Notes: generated by a model from the sequence alone, not told the origin. A stretch of DNA of 64,000 nucleotides from Lactobacillus sp. LL6 (GCF_007570935.1 NZ_VLLR01000001.1:1302001-1366000); one strand, 5' to 3'. Numbered from the stretch's first letter, positions 19,573 to 28,312 are shown. Translations and numbers: made by a program.

Positions 19573-20288
19573 TATTGCGTTAATTGTCCATACCTTTGTC
19601 TATATTGCTGAACGGTGCCATTATAAGTAAACATAGTAGCACCATTTTCTAGTCCATCAACATCTTTTACCCGCCCATCACTTGTATATTTCCAAAATGA
19701 ATACTTAAGTTTATTGGGAGATTTATCACTAGTTGCCATAAATAAAGTTTTAGTTGGAAAAATCTTATAATATTTGTGTGCAACTTCTACCATCACTTGC
19801 TTTCCTTCAAGTTGTAATAACTTAACAAATTTACTCATTGAGTGCAAATATTTTTGAGTCATTTTGCTACTAGTAGGCTCAAGTAAAACAGGTAAAGTAC
19901 CAGTATTTTTCCCTACCTTATTATTAAAGTAGCGATAGTGCTGATTAGCTGTTGATTCATTACTATAGTTGATAATGCAGCCATACGCAAGCTTAGTTCC
20001 GAGAATTTGATCACGATATGATAAAAAATCATCATCAAAATATGATCTTCCTTGAGTTGCTTTTAAATAAACAAAAGAAACTCCATTATCCTGCAATTTA
20101 TGCAAATCAACATACCCTAGTGACTGATTCAACTCTACACCAATTGCACTTGGATTGGAATCAGGCGGCAATGTGGTTTGTCTTTGAAAATTGAAAAATC
20201 CAATTAAAATTCCGCTAATTGCAAGTACAAGCAAGGTCAATATTGCAGGTAAAGTATATTTATGTTGAAATTTTTTCACTTTTTTCAC
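19572..20288 (-). CDS. Membrane-anchored GH25-like protein with altered catalytic site
   Basis: 238 residues: one N-terminal membrane segment (about 12-34), then a glycoside hydrolase family 25 (muramidase) fold. Landmarks are AIGVELNQ (50-54 region), FVYLKATQG (72-80), PVLLEPT (133-139) and SFWKYTSDGRV (197-207). In active GH25 enzymes these read GxDVSxxQ, KATEG and PxxDxE. Here Asp is Glu, the Glu of KATEG is Gln, and the first Asp of DxE is Leu, so the usual acid pair is incomplete. It may be a non-catalytic peptidoglycan binder. The start is GTG at 20288; a second GTG at 20279 has the better ribosome binding site (AGGTGA). It lies 54 bp behind hpt with a terminator between. Confidence 0.75.
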   Translation of the reverse strand: MKKVKKFQHKYTLPAILTLLVLAISGILIGFFNFQRQTTLPPDSNPSAIGVELNQSLGYVDLHKLQDNGVSFVYLKATQGRSYFDDDFLSYRDQILGTKLAYGCIINYSNESTANQHYRYFNNKVGKNTGTLPVLLEPTSSKMTQKYLHSMSKFVKLLQLEGKQVMVEVAHKYYKIFPTKTLFMATSDKSPNKLKYSFWKYTSDGRVKDVDGLENGATMFTYNGTVQQYRQRYGQLTQ

Positions 20289-20300
20289 CTATTTTCAAAG

Positions 20301-20330
20301 AAAAAAAGCCACCTCCATCAGGCGACTTTC
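20301..20330 (-). terminator. Terminator after hpt
   Basis: Nine-pair stem with two G-U pairs (20305-20313 and 20321-20329) and a run of seven T on the minus strand. It separates hpt from the GH25-like gene, which therefore depends on read-through or on a promoter I could not locate. Confidence 0.75.
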
Positions 20331-20342
20331 TTTTTTAGAAAA

Positions 20343-20909
20343 CTACTTAGTGTATTTTTCGATGATTTCAGGCTTAAGTGCACCAACATAAGGAATGTTG
20401 CGGAACATGTTGAGAAAGTCCAATCCATAGCCTACTAAGAACTCGTCGCCAACTTTTGAACCGTAATATTCAATTTCTACATCTGTAGTTCTGCGAGCTT
20501 CCTTATTGAGCATTACACAACACTTAACACTCTTAGCACCGCGCTTTTTAAAGAGGTCCTTCATAAACTTTAAAGTAAGTCCAGAATCAACAACATCTTC
20601 TACAATTAAAACATCGCGATCTTTAACATCAACTGATAAATCTGATACTACTTTAACTTTTCCAGTTGATTCAAAACCATTTCCATAACTTGAAACATCA
20701 ATAAAATCTAGTTGATGTTCCACATCCATTTGACGAGTAAGATCAGTCAAGAAATATACTGCTCCTTTAAGTGCACCAACAACCAAAGGCTTCTTACCAG
20801 CATAATCTTCAGTTAATTGTTCACCTAAACTAACACACATTTCATGAATATCTTCTTCTGTAAATAACTTGTGGTCAATAATTCTGTTGATATTGTCGCT
20901 ATTTGCCAT
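20343..20909 (-). CDS. hpt: Hypoxanthine phosphoribosyltransferase
   Basis: 188-residue cytoplasmic enzyme of purine salvage: hypoxanthine (or guanine) + PRPP to IMP (or GMP). The PRPP-binding motif VLIVEDVVDSGLT is intact (about residues 99-111), and GALKGAVYFLTDL and the flexible-loop region FIDVSSYGNG are present. Length is normal. AGGA stands 7 bp before the ATG. In many lactobacilli hpt lies beside tilS and ftsH; here it stands alone with its own terminator. Confidence 0.95.
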   Translation of the reverse strand: MANSDNINRIIDHKLFTEEDIHEMCVSLGEQLTEDYAGKKPLVVGALKGAVYFLTDLTRQMDVEHQLDFIDVSSYGNGFESTGKVKVVSDLSVDVKDRDVLIVEDVVDSGLTLKFMKDLFKKRGAKSVKCCVMLNKEARRTTDVEIEYYGSKVGDEFLVGYGLDFLNMFRNIPYVGALKPEIIEKYTK

Positions 20910-20971
20910 TTATTCATCCTTCATTCAATTATTACAAAAACTCTTAATAGAAAAATTATAACACATCAAAC

Positions 20972-20997
20972 AAAAAAAGCGCATTAAATCACGCTTT
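20972..20997 (-). terminator. Terminator of the CNNM/CBS gene
   Basis: Stem AAGCG / CGCTT around 20977-20997 followed by seven T on the minus strand, just after the stop of the CBS-domain gene. Confidence 0.65.
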
Positions 20998-21010
20998 CTT
21001 GCTAATAATT

Positions 21011-22357
21011 TCATTTTTCTGAATCGGTTTTTTCTTCTTTTTTAGGTGGAGTAACAATAAACCAACGCATGAAACCTTGTTCAATGTTCTCTAACTTAAA
21101 GATATAACCTTCTAAATCAACCGTTTCATCCTTTTTTAGGTTAGGATAATGTTCCATCATATATCCACCAATAGTGATAATATCACTATCTTGAAAACTC
21201 TTAAGGTCAGTATGGAAGTAGCGTTCAAAATCATACAGGGTTGTTTTACCGGAAACGCGAATCTGTCCATCCTTATCTTTGATAATGTAATCATCCGAAA
21301 CATCATCAATTTCATCCTTAACAGTTCCAAACAGCTCTTCATAAATATCTTTATCAGTTACAATACCACTTGTACCACCATATTCATCAACCACCAATAC
21401 AATTGGGGTGTGTTTTTTAATCATCAAATGCAAAATATCTTGAATTGGCATTGATTCAGGTACTGTGATAATTGTACGAATAATTCTAGTTACAGGAACT
21501 GTTTTATCAATTTGTGCTTGTTGAACAATGTCATATGCATAAACATAACCTACAACATCATCTTTATCATTATCGCGCACAACAGGAAAACGACTATAGC
21601 CTTCTTTTAGATACATATCCAAAGCATGTTCGATCGTATCAGTTGAATTTAAAACGCAAAGTCTTGTTCTATCAGTCATGATATCTTTAGCAACTTTATC
21701 GTTTAATTCAAAAGCTCGTTCCATATAAGTTAAGTCATACTTATCAAGAGAACCACCATGAACGGCATTTCGCGACAATTTAATAATTTCTGATTGAGAG
21801 TAGATTTCATTTTCTTCATCTGCCGGCTCAAAACCTAAAAGTTTTAATAAACCGTTTGAACTTGTATTAAGCAACCATACAAATGGATAAACCAAGGTAT
21901 GAAAGCCTTGAAGAGGAGTAACTACCCACATCATCATCTTAACTGGCATGTCAATTGCAATATTCTTTGGTACGATTTCTGTTACTACAACTTCTAAGTA
22001 AGTTAAAAGAATCACACCTAAAATAGCACTAATTGATTTAACCAAGGAGTGGTTTAAAGAAGTTAAATTAAATAATCTTTCAAAAATTTGCGAAAGAGTA
22101 TCCGCAGAAAACCAACCAAGAACTACCCCAACTAAAGTTGTACCAACTTGAGTAGTGGATAGATATTCATTCAAATTGTGCACCATATGTAAAGCACGTT
22201 TTAATTTTTTCTGATTACCTTGACCATTTGCCAGCATATCTTCTAGTTGACTAGAGCGCGTTTGAACTAATGCAAATTCGGCAGCAACAAAGAAGGCAGC
22301 GAAAACAAAGATAATCAAAGTAGCAACTATATTAGTTATTATTTGAGCATCACTCAA
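21011..22357 (-). CDS. CNNM/CorC-type membrane protein with CBS domains
   Basis: 448 residues. N-terminal DUF21 region with about four membrane helices (residues 5-195: AAEFALVQTRSSQLE, LVGVVLGWFSADT, EVVVTEIVPKNIAI), a CBS pair (about 215-340: VAKDIMTDRTRL, GYSRFPVVRDN, VDEYGGTSGIVTDKDIYEELFG) and a C-terminal CorC_HlyC domain (about 360-440). Family members are divalent cation (Mg/Co) efflux or homeostasis proteins; older annotations call them hemolysins. Translation starts at TTG (22355-22357) behind AGGTGAG. Monocistronic, with a terminator on the 3' side. Confidence 0.9.
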   Translation of the reverse strand: MSDAQIITNIVATLIIFVFAAFFVAAEFALVQTRSSQLEDMLANGQGNQKKLKRALHMVHNLNEYLSTTQVGTTLVGVVLGWFSADTLSQIFERLFNLTSLNHSLVKSISAILGVILLTYLEVVVTEIVPKNIAIDMPVKMMMWVVTPLQGFHTLVYPFVWLLNTSSNGLLKLLGFEPADEENEIYSQSEIIKLSRNAVHGGSLDKYDLTYMERAFELNDKVAKDIMTDRTRLCVLNSTDTIEHALDMYLKEGYSRFPVVRDNDKDDVVGYVYAYDIVQQAQIDKTVPVTRIIRTIITVPESMPIQDILHLMIKKHTPIVLVVDEYGGTSGIVTDKDIYEELFGTVKDEIDDVSDDYIIKDKDGQIRVSGKTTLYDFERYFHTDLKSFQDSDIITIGGYMMEHYPNLKKDETVDLEGYIFKLENIEQGFMRWFIVTPPKKEEKTDSEK

Positions 22358-22443
22358 AGTATTCTCACCTTTTTATTTAAAATATTATCTAATACTATTC
22401 TACCATTTATGCTGTTAAGTAGCTGACTTTTGATACAAGATAA

Positions 22444-23100
22444 TTATTTGATTAACTTATAAATTTTTTCAAATGGAACCCTATCTGGGAAAAACTTAGG
22501 ATCGTTAACTTCAGCAGCACGATCTGGATATCCTACTCCAATTGCCATACCTACCATTTCAGTTTCAGGAATTTGAGCATGTTTTCTTACTAAATCCGGG
22601 AAAGAAACTAATGAGTGAGCTGGCATGATTGACAATCCATTATTAATTGCTAAAAGCATAATACTTTGTGCAAAAATTCCTAAATCAAATACTGACCATG
22701 CTGGAGACTTCATAGGAATAGTCAAAAATATAATTGCTGGAGCATTAAACATATCATTATTTGAATCGACAAATAAATTCAATTTATTACGGAAAAAGTA
22801 AGCCTGAGAAGCCCCCATAGTTGCCATATTTTGACTTGGAAAAGTATCCCAATCAAGTGAAAGCATTGATGCAAAATCTTCATCCGGCTTGTCTCCAGCT
22901 TCAATTTTAGTCTTTGATTCTGCTCTTAACTTTGTTAAAGCATCCCCGGTAACTACATATGCACGCCAAGGTTGAGAATTAAGAAGCGACGGTGATAATT
23001 GAGCTTCTTTAATTATTTTTTCTAATAATTTCTCATTAACCTTACGATTAGTAAACTTACGGGTTACACGTTCCTTGTTATATACTTCTTTAAAATCCAT
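22444..23100 (-). CDS. Nitroreductase family protein
   Basis: 218-residue FMN-dependent oxidoreductase of the nitroreductase fold. Landmarks: RVTRKFTNRKV (N-terminal FMN phosphate-binding Arg), SPSLLNSQPWRAYVV, DLGIFAQSIMLLAINNGLSIMP, and GMAIGVGYPDRAAEVN (C-terminal FMN loop). Reduces nitro compounds or quinones with NAD(P)H; the natural substrate is unknown. I start it at MDFKEVYN: GGGAG lies 5 bp upstream, whereas the in-frame ATG 30 bp earlier has the ribosome binding site inside it. Its position just after the MerR gene could place it in a stress regulon. Confidence 0.9.
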   Translation of the reverse strand: MDFKEVYNKERVTRKFTNRKVNEKLLEKIIKEAQLSPSLLNSQPWRAYVVTGDALTKLRAESKTKIEAGDKPDEDFASMLSLDWDTFPSQNMATMGASQAYFFRNKLNLFVDSNNDMFNAPAIIFLTIPMKSPAWSVFDLGIFAQSIMLLAINNGLSIMPAHSLVSFPDLVRKHAQIPETEMVGMAIGVGYPDRAAEVNDPKFFPDRVPFEKIYKLIK

Positions 23101-23183
23101 AATTTCTCCCTTCAAAATCAACCGTTTCATACTAATACTTACTTATTATAATAGAAAAAGCCCCACGATACTTCAATTTAATA

Positions 23184-23624
23184 CTACTTTTTCTTTTTTA
23201 TTTCAAAGTGATTCCCATCATCATCAACTATTCCCACTACCTGATAATCTTCATTATCAATATGCAAGTTATCTCCTAATAATATTTTTCCATAAGCTGC
23301 TTTTTCATCAGTTATTTCAACCCCATTCACTAAATTATGAAAGAATTTACGAATGATTTTGCTTTTAGTATAGGCTGACTTTGACTTTTCATAAGCTGCA
23401 CTTAAAGTATAGCCCTCATCTAACTTTCCTTTGATAAAAAAGACGGTGCATATTGTCTCAAAATTATAAACTCGCACTCCGCTACTACTATCAATAGGTT
23501 TTATATAGCCTTTTTGTTCCCAATAACGTAATTGACGCTGAGAAACACCAGAAATATTACTAACTTCACCTATTCCAATTTTCAGTTCTTTAAACAGTTT
23601 AGCTATTTGTTGAGTATCAGCCAT
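23184..23624 (-). CDS. MerR-family transcriptional regulator
   Basis: 146 residues, winged HTH of the MerR type at the N-terminus (GIGEVSNISGVSQRQLRYWEQKGYI), then a short helical linker. The C-terminus HFEIKKKK lacks the Cys cluster of metal sensors, so the inducer is probably a small molecule. The gene diverges from an MFS exporter, with 140 bp between the two starts; control of that exporter is inferred. The ATG at 23624 is preceded by AAGAGAG; an ATG six codons upstream has no such site. Confidence 0.85.
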   Translation of the reverse strand: MADTQQIAKLFKELKIGIGEVSNISGVSQRQLRYWEQKGYIKPIDSSSGVRVYNFETICTVFFIKGKLDEGYTLSAAYEKSKSAYTKSKIIRKFFHNLVNGVEITDEKAAYGKILLGDNLHIDNEDYQVVGIVDDDGNHFEIKKKK

Positions 23625-23703
23625 AATTAGTCTCTCTTTCAACTTTTTTTATATAATAATTTTAACACATATGTATAAAAATATAACCAATTTGTAAAAT
23701 TAT

Positions 23704-23732
23704 TTGACAAACATATTTTTTTATTCTATATT
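23704..23732 (+). promoter_or_regulatory. Promoter of the MFS exporter operon
   Basis: TTGACA (23704-23709), 17-bp spacer, TATATT (23727-23732); the start codon is 33 bp further on. It is close to consensus and is probably modulated by the divergent MerR protein, although the spacer is not the long 19-20 bp type of classical MerR promoters. Confidence 0.7.
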
Positions 23733-23764
23733 TTTAATGCAAATTAAAAAGAAAGAGGGATAAA

Positions 23765-25237
23765 ATGGATAAACAACCTGTCGATATTCACGGTAAGCAG
23801 TATAATCGTAATCTATTAGTTTTAGTTTTAATTATCGGATCATTTTGTACTGTACTAAATGGAACTTTGCTTTCAACAGCTCTTCCATCAATAATGCGTG
23901 ATTTTAAAATTAGTACTGCAACTGCAGAATGGCTTTCAACTGCATTTTTGTTAGTAAATGGGGTAATGATTCCTATTTCAGCTTGGCTGATTAATCATTT
24001 CGGCTCAAGAAAGATGTATTTGACAGCTATGTCAACTTTCTTTATTGGGACTACAGTAGCTGCTATAGCACCAAACTTCAATTTTCTTTTAGCTGGTCGA
24101 ATTATTCAAGGCCTTGGAGTTGGAGTTACAATGCCACTTCTTCAAACAATCATGTTAACGATTTTTCCAGCTGATAAACGTGGAGCAGCTATGGGAACTG
24201 TAGGAATCGTTATTGGATTAGCTCCTGCAATCGGTCCTACTCTTTCTGGATGGATAGTTGATAACCTTTCTTGGAGATACTTATTCATTTTGATTGCGCC
24301 GATTTCCTTTGTAGTTGTAGCTTTAGCATTTTTCTTAATTAAGGATGTACTTCCAACTAAAGAAGAAAAAATTGATGTCTTTTCAGTTGCTACTTCTACA
24401 ATTGGTTTTGGTTCTCTTCTTTATGGCTTTTCAGAAGCAGGTAATAAAGGATGGACTAATCCAGAAATTTTAGCATTTATCTTTATAGGGATAATTTTTG
24501 TAGTATTATTTGGAATTCGTCAAATTAAAATGGCCGATCCATTTCTTGATATTACTGTTTTTAAACATTTTGAATTTTCACTTGCTGCAATTTTAAGTGG
24601 GATTACCAATTTAGCAATGGTTGGAATTGAAATGGTCCTCCCTCTTTATATTCAAAACTTACGTGGAGAAAGTGCTTTTCATTCTGGACTTATGCTCTTG
24701 CCGGGGGCTTTAATGATTGGGATTATGTCGCCAATTACTGGTCGAATTTTTGATCGTTATGGTGCTCGTAAAATGGCAATTACTGGAATGACGTTGCTTA
24801 CTCTTGGAACAGTTCCATTTATATTTTTAACTGAACAAAGTTCTTTCACAATGATTACTATCCTCTATGCTGTGAGAATGGTGGGTGTTGCCATGGTCAT
24901 GATGAACGTTACAACTAGTGGGATGAACTCTCTGCCTTTAAATAAAATCTCTCATGGTACTGCTGTTAACAATACTTTTAGACAAGTTTTATCATCAATT
25001 GGTACTGCAATTTTAGTTTCAGTATTAACTACAACGACTAAAGACAATATGCCCGGCAAAACTTTGCTCCATACACTTCCTCTTGAATATAAAAATTCCG
25101 TGATTAATGCTACTCTTGATGGTTTCCATGCTTCATTTGCGATTAGTATTGGATTCGCATTGATTGCACTTGTGTTATCCTTCTTCTTAAAAAAAGGAAA
25201 TCGTGCAAGAATTAGCACAGAGGAGGCTAAAAAGTAA
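23765..25237 (+). CDS. MFS multidrug exporter, DHA2 (14-TM) family
   Basis: 490-residue proton-coupled drug efflux protein of the EmrB/QacA group. Visible are TM1 (LLVLVLIIGSFCTVLNGTLLSTALPSI), the motif-A region (INHFGSRKMY), the motif-C antiporter signature in GIVIGLAPAIGPTLSGWIV, a repeat of motif A (RIFDRYGARKM) and about 14 hydrophobic stretches. The GGGATAAA leader supplies the ribosome binding site. It overlaps the DUF4811 gene by one base (TAATG). Control by the adjacent MerR regulator is likely. Confidence 0.92.
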   Translation: MDKQPVDIHGKQYNRNLLVLVLIIGSFCTVLNGTLLSTALPSIMRDFKISTATAEWLSTAFLLVNGVMIPISAWLINHFGSRKMYLTAMSTFFIGTTVAAIAPNFNFLLAGRIIQGLGVGVTMPLLQTIMLTIFPADKRGAAMGTVGIVIGLAPAIGPTLSGWIVDNLSWRYLFILIAPISFVVVALAFFLIKDVLPTKEEKIDVFSVATSTIGFGSLLYGFSEAGNKGWTNPEILAFIFIGIIFVVLFGIRQIKMADPFLDITVFKHFEFSLAAILSGITNLAMVGIEMVLPLYIQNLRGESAFHSGLMLLPGALMIGIMSPITGRIFDRYGARKMAITGMTLLTLGTVPFIFLTEQSSFTMITILYAVRMVGVAMVMMNVTTSGMNSLPLNKISHGTAVNNTFRQVLSSIGTAILVSVLTTTTKDNMPGKTLLHTLPLEYKNSVINATLDGFHASFAISIGFALIALVLSFFLKKGNRARISTEEAKK

Positions 25238-25818
25238 TGATAATCTTAATTTTAATTATTGCCGCGATTAGTTTTATTTACTTTAATGTGATTCCTGGCA
25301 AATTCCACACTCCACTTGCTTGGATATCTTTAATAATAACAACTCTTTCAATTGTGGGAATTGTTGCACATGACTATAATCATTATGGTATGAAAGAAAA
25401 AACAGTAACTGTTACTAAGCCTTTAGCTTCTAGTGTTAACAAACAATTACCAATCTTGCTTTACCAACCACTTGGAAATGGCACCGAAAAAGTATACCTT
25501 TATAAAAATTATGATGGCGAGAAGAAGCCTAAAGCAATTTCAACTGAAAAAATGTCTGCTAACGTAATTAAGTCTAAAAAACCTACAATGACTATCAAAA
25601 CAACTACTTATGTTTATAAAAATACCTTTAGCAGCTTAATGTTTGGAATTTTTAAACATAATAATGAGCTTAAAAGTCGCCAATATACTTTTAAAGTGCC
25701 TAATTCTTGGCATGTGCTCTCAGTAAAACAAGCTAAAAACTTACAAAAAGAAATGGCTAAGAAACAAGCTCTGCTTAAAAAGCAAATGTTATTACAGAAA
25801 AAACTGCAACAAAAATAA
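25237..25818 (+). CDS. DUF4811 domain protein, partner of the MFS exporter
   Basis: 193 residues. Two N-terminal membrane segments (about 2-17 and 24-45), then an extracytoplasmic part with a Lys-rich helical tail (KEMAKKQALLKKQMLLQKKLQ). I assign it to DUF4811, a family found beside EmrB-type exporters in lactobacilli; its biochemical role is not established. Translation is coupled to the exporter (AGGAGG at 25221-25226 inside the exporter gene, TAATG overlap), so it is probably an accessory subunit. Confidence 0.8.
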   Translation: MIILILIIAAISFIYFNVIPGKFHTPLAWISLIITTLSIVGIVAHDYNHYGMKEKTVTVTKPLASSVNKQLPILLYQPLGNGTEKVYLYKNYDGEKKPKAISTEKMSANVIKSKKPTMTIKTTTYVYKNTFSSLMFGIFKHNNELKSRQYTFKVPNSWHVLSVKQAKNLQKEMAKKQALLKKQMLLQKKLQQK

Positions 25819-25838
25819 CCGTCCTAATTAAGACGGTT
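25817..25838. terminator. Bidirectional terminator holding both stop codons
   Basis: Perfect 7-bp stem AACCGTC / GACGGTT with A and T runs on the two sides. The convergent DUF4811 and 86-residue genes end inside the stem. Confidence 0.85.
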
Positions 25839-26097
25839 ATTTTTGTTTATCTTTCTTTTCTTGAGCTTCTTTTGCTCGAACTTGCTTTTGAATTTCAAGG
25901 TCATTTTTCCTTAAAGCAATAAAGGCTACAATTGTTAATTCTAACCCTCCGCAGCAAACACATAGTAACCCCCAGATAATTAACCAATTAAGTGAGTTTT
26001 GATTAAAAGCTGCTCTTATAAGCCACATAATAAGACCAATTACCATCAAGACAATTCCTACAACTACAGCCGTTGTATTTGGACGATATTTTTTCAT
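25837..26097 (-). CDS. Small two-TM membrane protein
   Basis: 86 residues: two membrane helices (about 9-29 and 37-61, the second with a CVCCGG cluster) and a charged tail rich in Lys/Glu (EIQKQVRAKEAQEKKDKQK). AGGTG stands 5 bp before the ATG. I recognise no family. It ends against the DUF4811 gene through a shared terminator and is transcribed alone. Confidence 0.7.
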   Translation of the reverse strand: MKKYRPNTTAVVVGIVLMVIGLIMWLIRAAFNQNSLNWLIIWGLLCVCCGGLELTIVAFIALRKNDLEIQKQVRAKEAQEKKDKQK

Positions 26098-26170
26098 TTT
26101 TACACCTACTTCTTAAAGCGTTTACTTTAATTATAGTGCAAAATTACCAATTCAACTATTATTTAAAAAG

Positions 26171-26195
26171 AAAAAAACATCGACCTTAGTCGATG
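26171..26195 (-). terminator. Terminator of the tRNA-Glu/tRNA-Val unit
   Basis: Perfect stem CATCGAC / GTCGATG with four-base loop and seven T on the minus strand, 11 bp after tRNA-Val. Confidence 0.9.
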
Positions 26196-26206
26196 GTAAA
26201 AAAATA

Positions 26207-26279
26207 TGGAGGATACAGGGCTCGAACCTGTGACCTCCTGCTTGTAAGGCAGATGCTCTCCCAGCTGAGCTAATCCTCC
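26207..26279 (-). tRNA. tRNA-Val (anticodon TAC)
   Basis: 73-nt cloverleaf: acceptor GGAGGAT / ATCCTCC, D-arm GCTC...GAGC, anticodon loop CTTACAA, T-arm ACAGG TTCGAGC CCTGT. Transcribed after tRNA-Glu from the same strand, 5 bp apart. The CCA end is not encoded. Confidence 0.95.
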
Positions 26280-26284
26280 ATTAG

Positions 26285-26356
26285 TGACCCGTACGGGATT
26301 TGAACCCATGTTACGGCCGTGAAAGGGCCGTGTCTTAACCACTTGACCAACGGGTC
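26285..26356 (-). tRNA. tRNA-Glu (anticodon TTC)
   Basis: 72-nt cloverleaf: acceptor GACCCGT / ACGGGTC, anticodon loop CTTTCAC flanked by CGGCC / GGCCG, T-arm ATGGG TTCAAAT CCCGT. First of a two-tRNA unit. Confidence 0.95.
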
Positions 26357-26460
26357 ATATTCGATTTATGCTTCATATCTCAAGCACATTTATTAGTATA
26401 CCGGATGTTTTAAAAAACGCAAGCATTTTTTTAAAAAAATTCAATGTAAATGTTTTCAAT

Positions 26461-26492
26461 AAAAAAAGAAGCCTGATTTAACATCAGACTTC
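26461..26492 (-). terminator. Terminator of the alpha-glucoside PTS operon
   Basis: Ten-pair stem GAAGTCTGAT / ATCAGGCTTC (one G-U pair), five-base loop and seven T on the minus strand, just after the EIIA gene. Confidence 0.85.
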
Positions 26493-26511
26493 TAAAAAGA
26501 GGGGGAGATTC

Positions 26512-26997
26512 TTATTTATACTCGATAACTTGAATATCTTCACCGCGAGTTACGGTTTTTGGTTCAATTGTAGAAACTGAACTTAAGATATCCATATTTG
26601 TATAAACAACAATTACAGTATTATCATAGCCTTTATCTGTAATTGAAGCTAAATCCATTTGGGCAAGAGAGTCGCCTTTTTTGACCTTATCTCCCTTTTG
26701 GACTTTTACTTTGAAAGGTTCACCCTTCAGTTCAACAGTATCAAGGCCCAAATGAATTAAAATTTCTAATCCTTTATCAGTTGTAATTCCAATGGCATGT
26801 TTTGTAGGAAAAAGTGTAGTTATTTCACCATCAATCGGAGCAACAATTTCACCATCACTAGGTTTGATTGCATAGCCATCTCCAAGCATTTTAGTAGAAA
26901 AAACATCATCTTTTACATCTGTTATAGGCATCGAATTTCCATTAACAGCTGCTGCTATTTCAACACCTTTATTCTTTTTCTTGAAAAAGTTAAACAT
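26512..26997 (-). CDS. PTS EIIA, glucose (Crr-like) family
   Basis: 161-residue soluble EIIA domain. The phosphorylated His-82 is in EILIHLGLDTV and the second active-site His-67 in PTKHAIGI; GEIVAPIDGEI and GDKVKKGD match the family. It accepts phosphate from HPr and passes it to an EIIB Cys. As last gene of the operon it supplies the EIIA that the upstream EIICB protein lacks. Ribosome binding site AAGG; terminator follows at once. Confidence 0.92.
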   Translation of the reverse strand: MFNFFKKKNKGVEIAAAVNGNSMPITDVKDDVFSTKMLGDGYAIKPSDGEIVAPIDGEITTLFPTKHAIGITTDKGLEILIHLGLDTVELKGEPFKVKVQKGDKVKKGDSLAQMDLASITDKGYDNTVIVVYTNMDILSSVSTIEPKTVTRGEDIQVIEYK

Positions 26998-27014
26998 ATT
27001 TTGCCTTCTTTACC

Positions 27015-27518
27015 TTATTTTCTTAAACTAGCCATCAATAACATTACAAAACACATTACAAAAATTACTAGCATTACAATAGATGAAATTTTGATAATTT
27101 TATCAGTTTTTGTTATTTCTTGACCATTTATTTCTTTTGCTTGATAAATTCCAGCAATAGCTAAAACCCCACAAACAAAATTTCCAACCAACATCTGACT
27201 AATTGCCTGAATAATCATAAAGTTTTTATAGAGAGTTTTTCTTAATAGAACTTTATCTTTATTAATCCACAGATAGTATCCAAGTAGAAAATCACAAAAA
27301 GCAACAATTACTGAAATGCTTACAAAAGGTGATTTAAGCAGATCTGCAAAACTAACCTTAGTTAATAAGCTTTGCAATTCAATCAAGGCTGCAAATGCAA
27401 GCGGAATAAAGAACAGAATATACGTATACAGATGTAATATTCTTGTTGCAGTGAGATTGGCATTTTTTAAAAAGCTATTTATTAAATTTGTCAATCTAAC
27501 TTTACTAACGCTCCACAT
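27015..27518 (-). CDS. Four-TM membrane protein in the PTS operon
   Basis: 167 residues with four hydrophobic segments (about 30-50, 62-82, 96-120, 143-163) and a cytoplasmic-looking basic N-terminus. No family recognised. It begins 2 bp after the RpiR stop, its AGGTGA lies inside the end of that gene, and the EIIA gene follows 17 bp later, so it is co-expressed with alpha-glucoside uptake. Confidence 0.75.
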   Translation of the reverse strand: MWSVSKVRLTNLINSFLKNANLTATRILHLYTYILFFIPLAFAALIELQSLLTKVSFADLLKSPFVSISVIVAFCDFLLGYYLWINKDKVLLRKTLYKNFMIIQAISQMLVGNFVCGVLAIAGIYQAKEINGQEITKTDKIIKISSIVMLVIFVMCFVMLLMASLRK

Positions 27519-27520
27519 AT

Positions 27521-28312
27521 TTATTCACCTTCTTCGTAATTTTTCTTCCAAGTGAAATACTCACTAATAAATAAATCAATTAAGTAATACGCTGGAGTAA
27601 AGGCTACTTTACCATCTGTATACTCGGAATCCTTGCTAAAAACAATTGTCGGATAATAAAAATTATATTCTGCTAGCAGTGCTAATTTATTTTGTTTTAA
27701 GTTAGTAAATGAAACATATTTAAATTTATCGTTTGTCAACTCAAGTTTAACTAATTCATTATTGATTAATGCGTTATCACCGCTATAAGAAATGATAAAG
27801 AGTAAATCTCCATTTTTGGCATATCTGCTAATAGTTCGCAACTCATCAATTGCCGATGGTAAAACCGTTGTATGTTGTCCTATCATGAATAATTCGTGAG
27901 ACAAATACTGAGCAATAAGTTCTTGTTGCCAGCCAGTTGAATAGATATAAATATTATTTGCTTTAGAAATATCTTGGAACAACTTATTCAAATCAAGACT
28001 TTTAAAATATTTTTGTACTTCGTTGATTCCTGAAGCTAATTCCTCAGGAAAATTATTTTTAGCTGTGATATTTCGTTCTTCTTGGCGAGCTAATTCTTCT
28101 AAATTAAATTTCAACTCGCTATAGCCACTCAAGCCTAATTTCTTACATAGGCGAAAAATTGCGGATTCCGAAACATATAACTTCTTAGAAAGCTTGGACA
28201 AACTCAAACTGCTACACAGTTTAGGATTATTCAGGACAAATTGAACGATTTGCTTTTCAGAATCATTCAATTTATTTCCATTTTTATAAACCATCGTCTT
28301 CAAATTTGCCAT
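27521..28312 (-). CDS. RpiR/MurR-family regulator with SIS domain
   Basis: 263 residues: N-terminal HTH_6 domain (about 1-75: LSLSKLSKKLYVSESAIFRLCKKLGLSGYSELKFNL) and a C-terminal sugar-isomerase (SIS) domain (about 110-240: NNIYIYSTGWQQELIAQYLSHEL, LLFIISYSGDN). Proteins of this type sense phosphosugars. Inside the operon it probably controls the operon in response to a 6-phospho-alpha-glucoside. A perfect palindrome upstream of the first gene (31735-31748) is a candidate operator. Confidence 0.9.
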   Translation of the reverse strand: MANLKTMVYKNGNKLNDSEKQIVQFVLNNPKLCSSLSLSKLSKKLYVSESAIFRLCKKLGLSGYSELKFNLEELARQEERNITAKNNFPEELASGINEVQKYFKSLDLNKLFQDISKANNIYIYSTGWQQELIAQYLSHELFMIGQHTTVLPSAIDELRTISRYAKNGDLLFIISYSGDNALINNELVKLELTNDKFKYVSFTNLKQNKLALLAEYNFYYPTIVFSKDSEYTDGKVAFTPAYYLIDLFISEYFTWKKNYEEGE

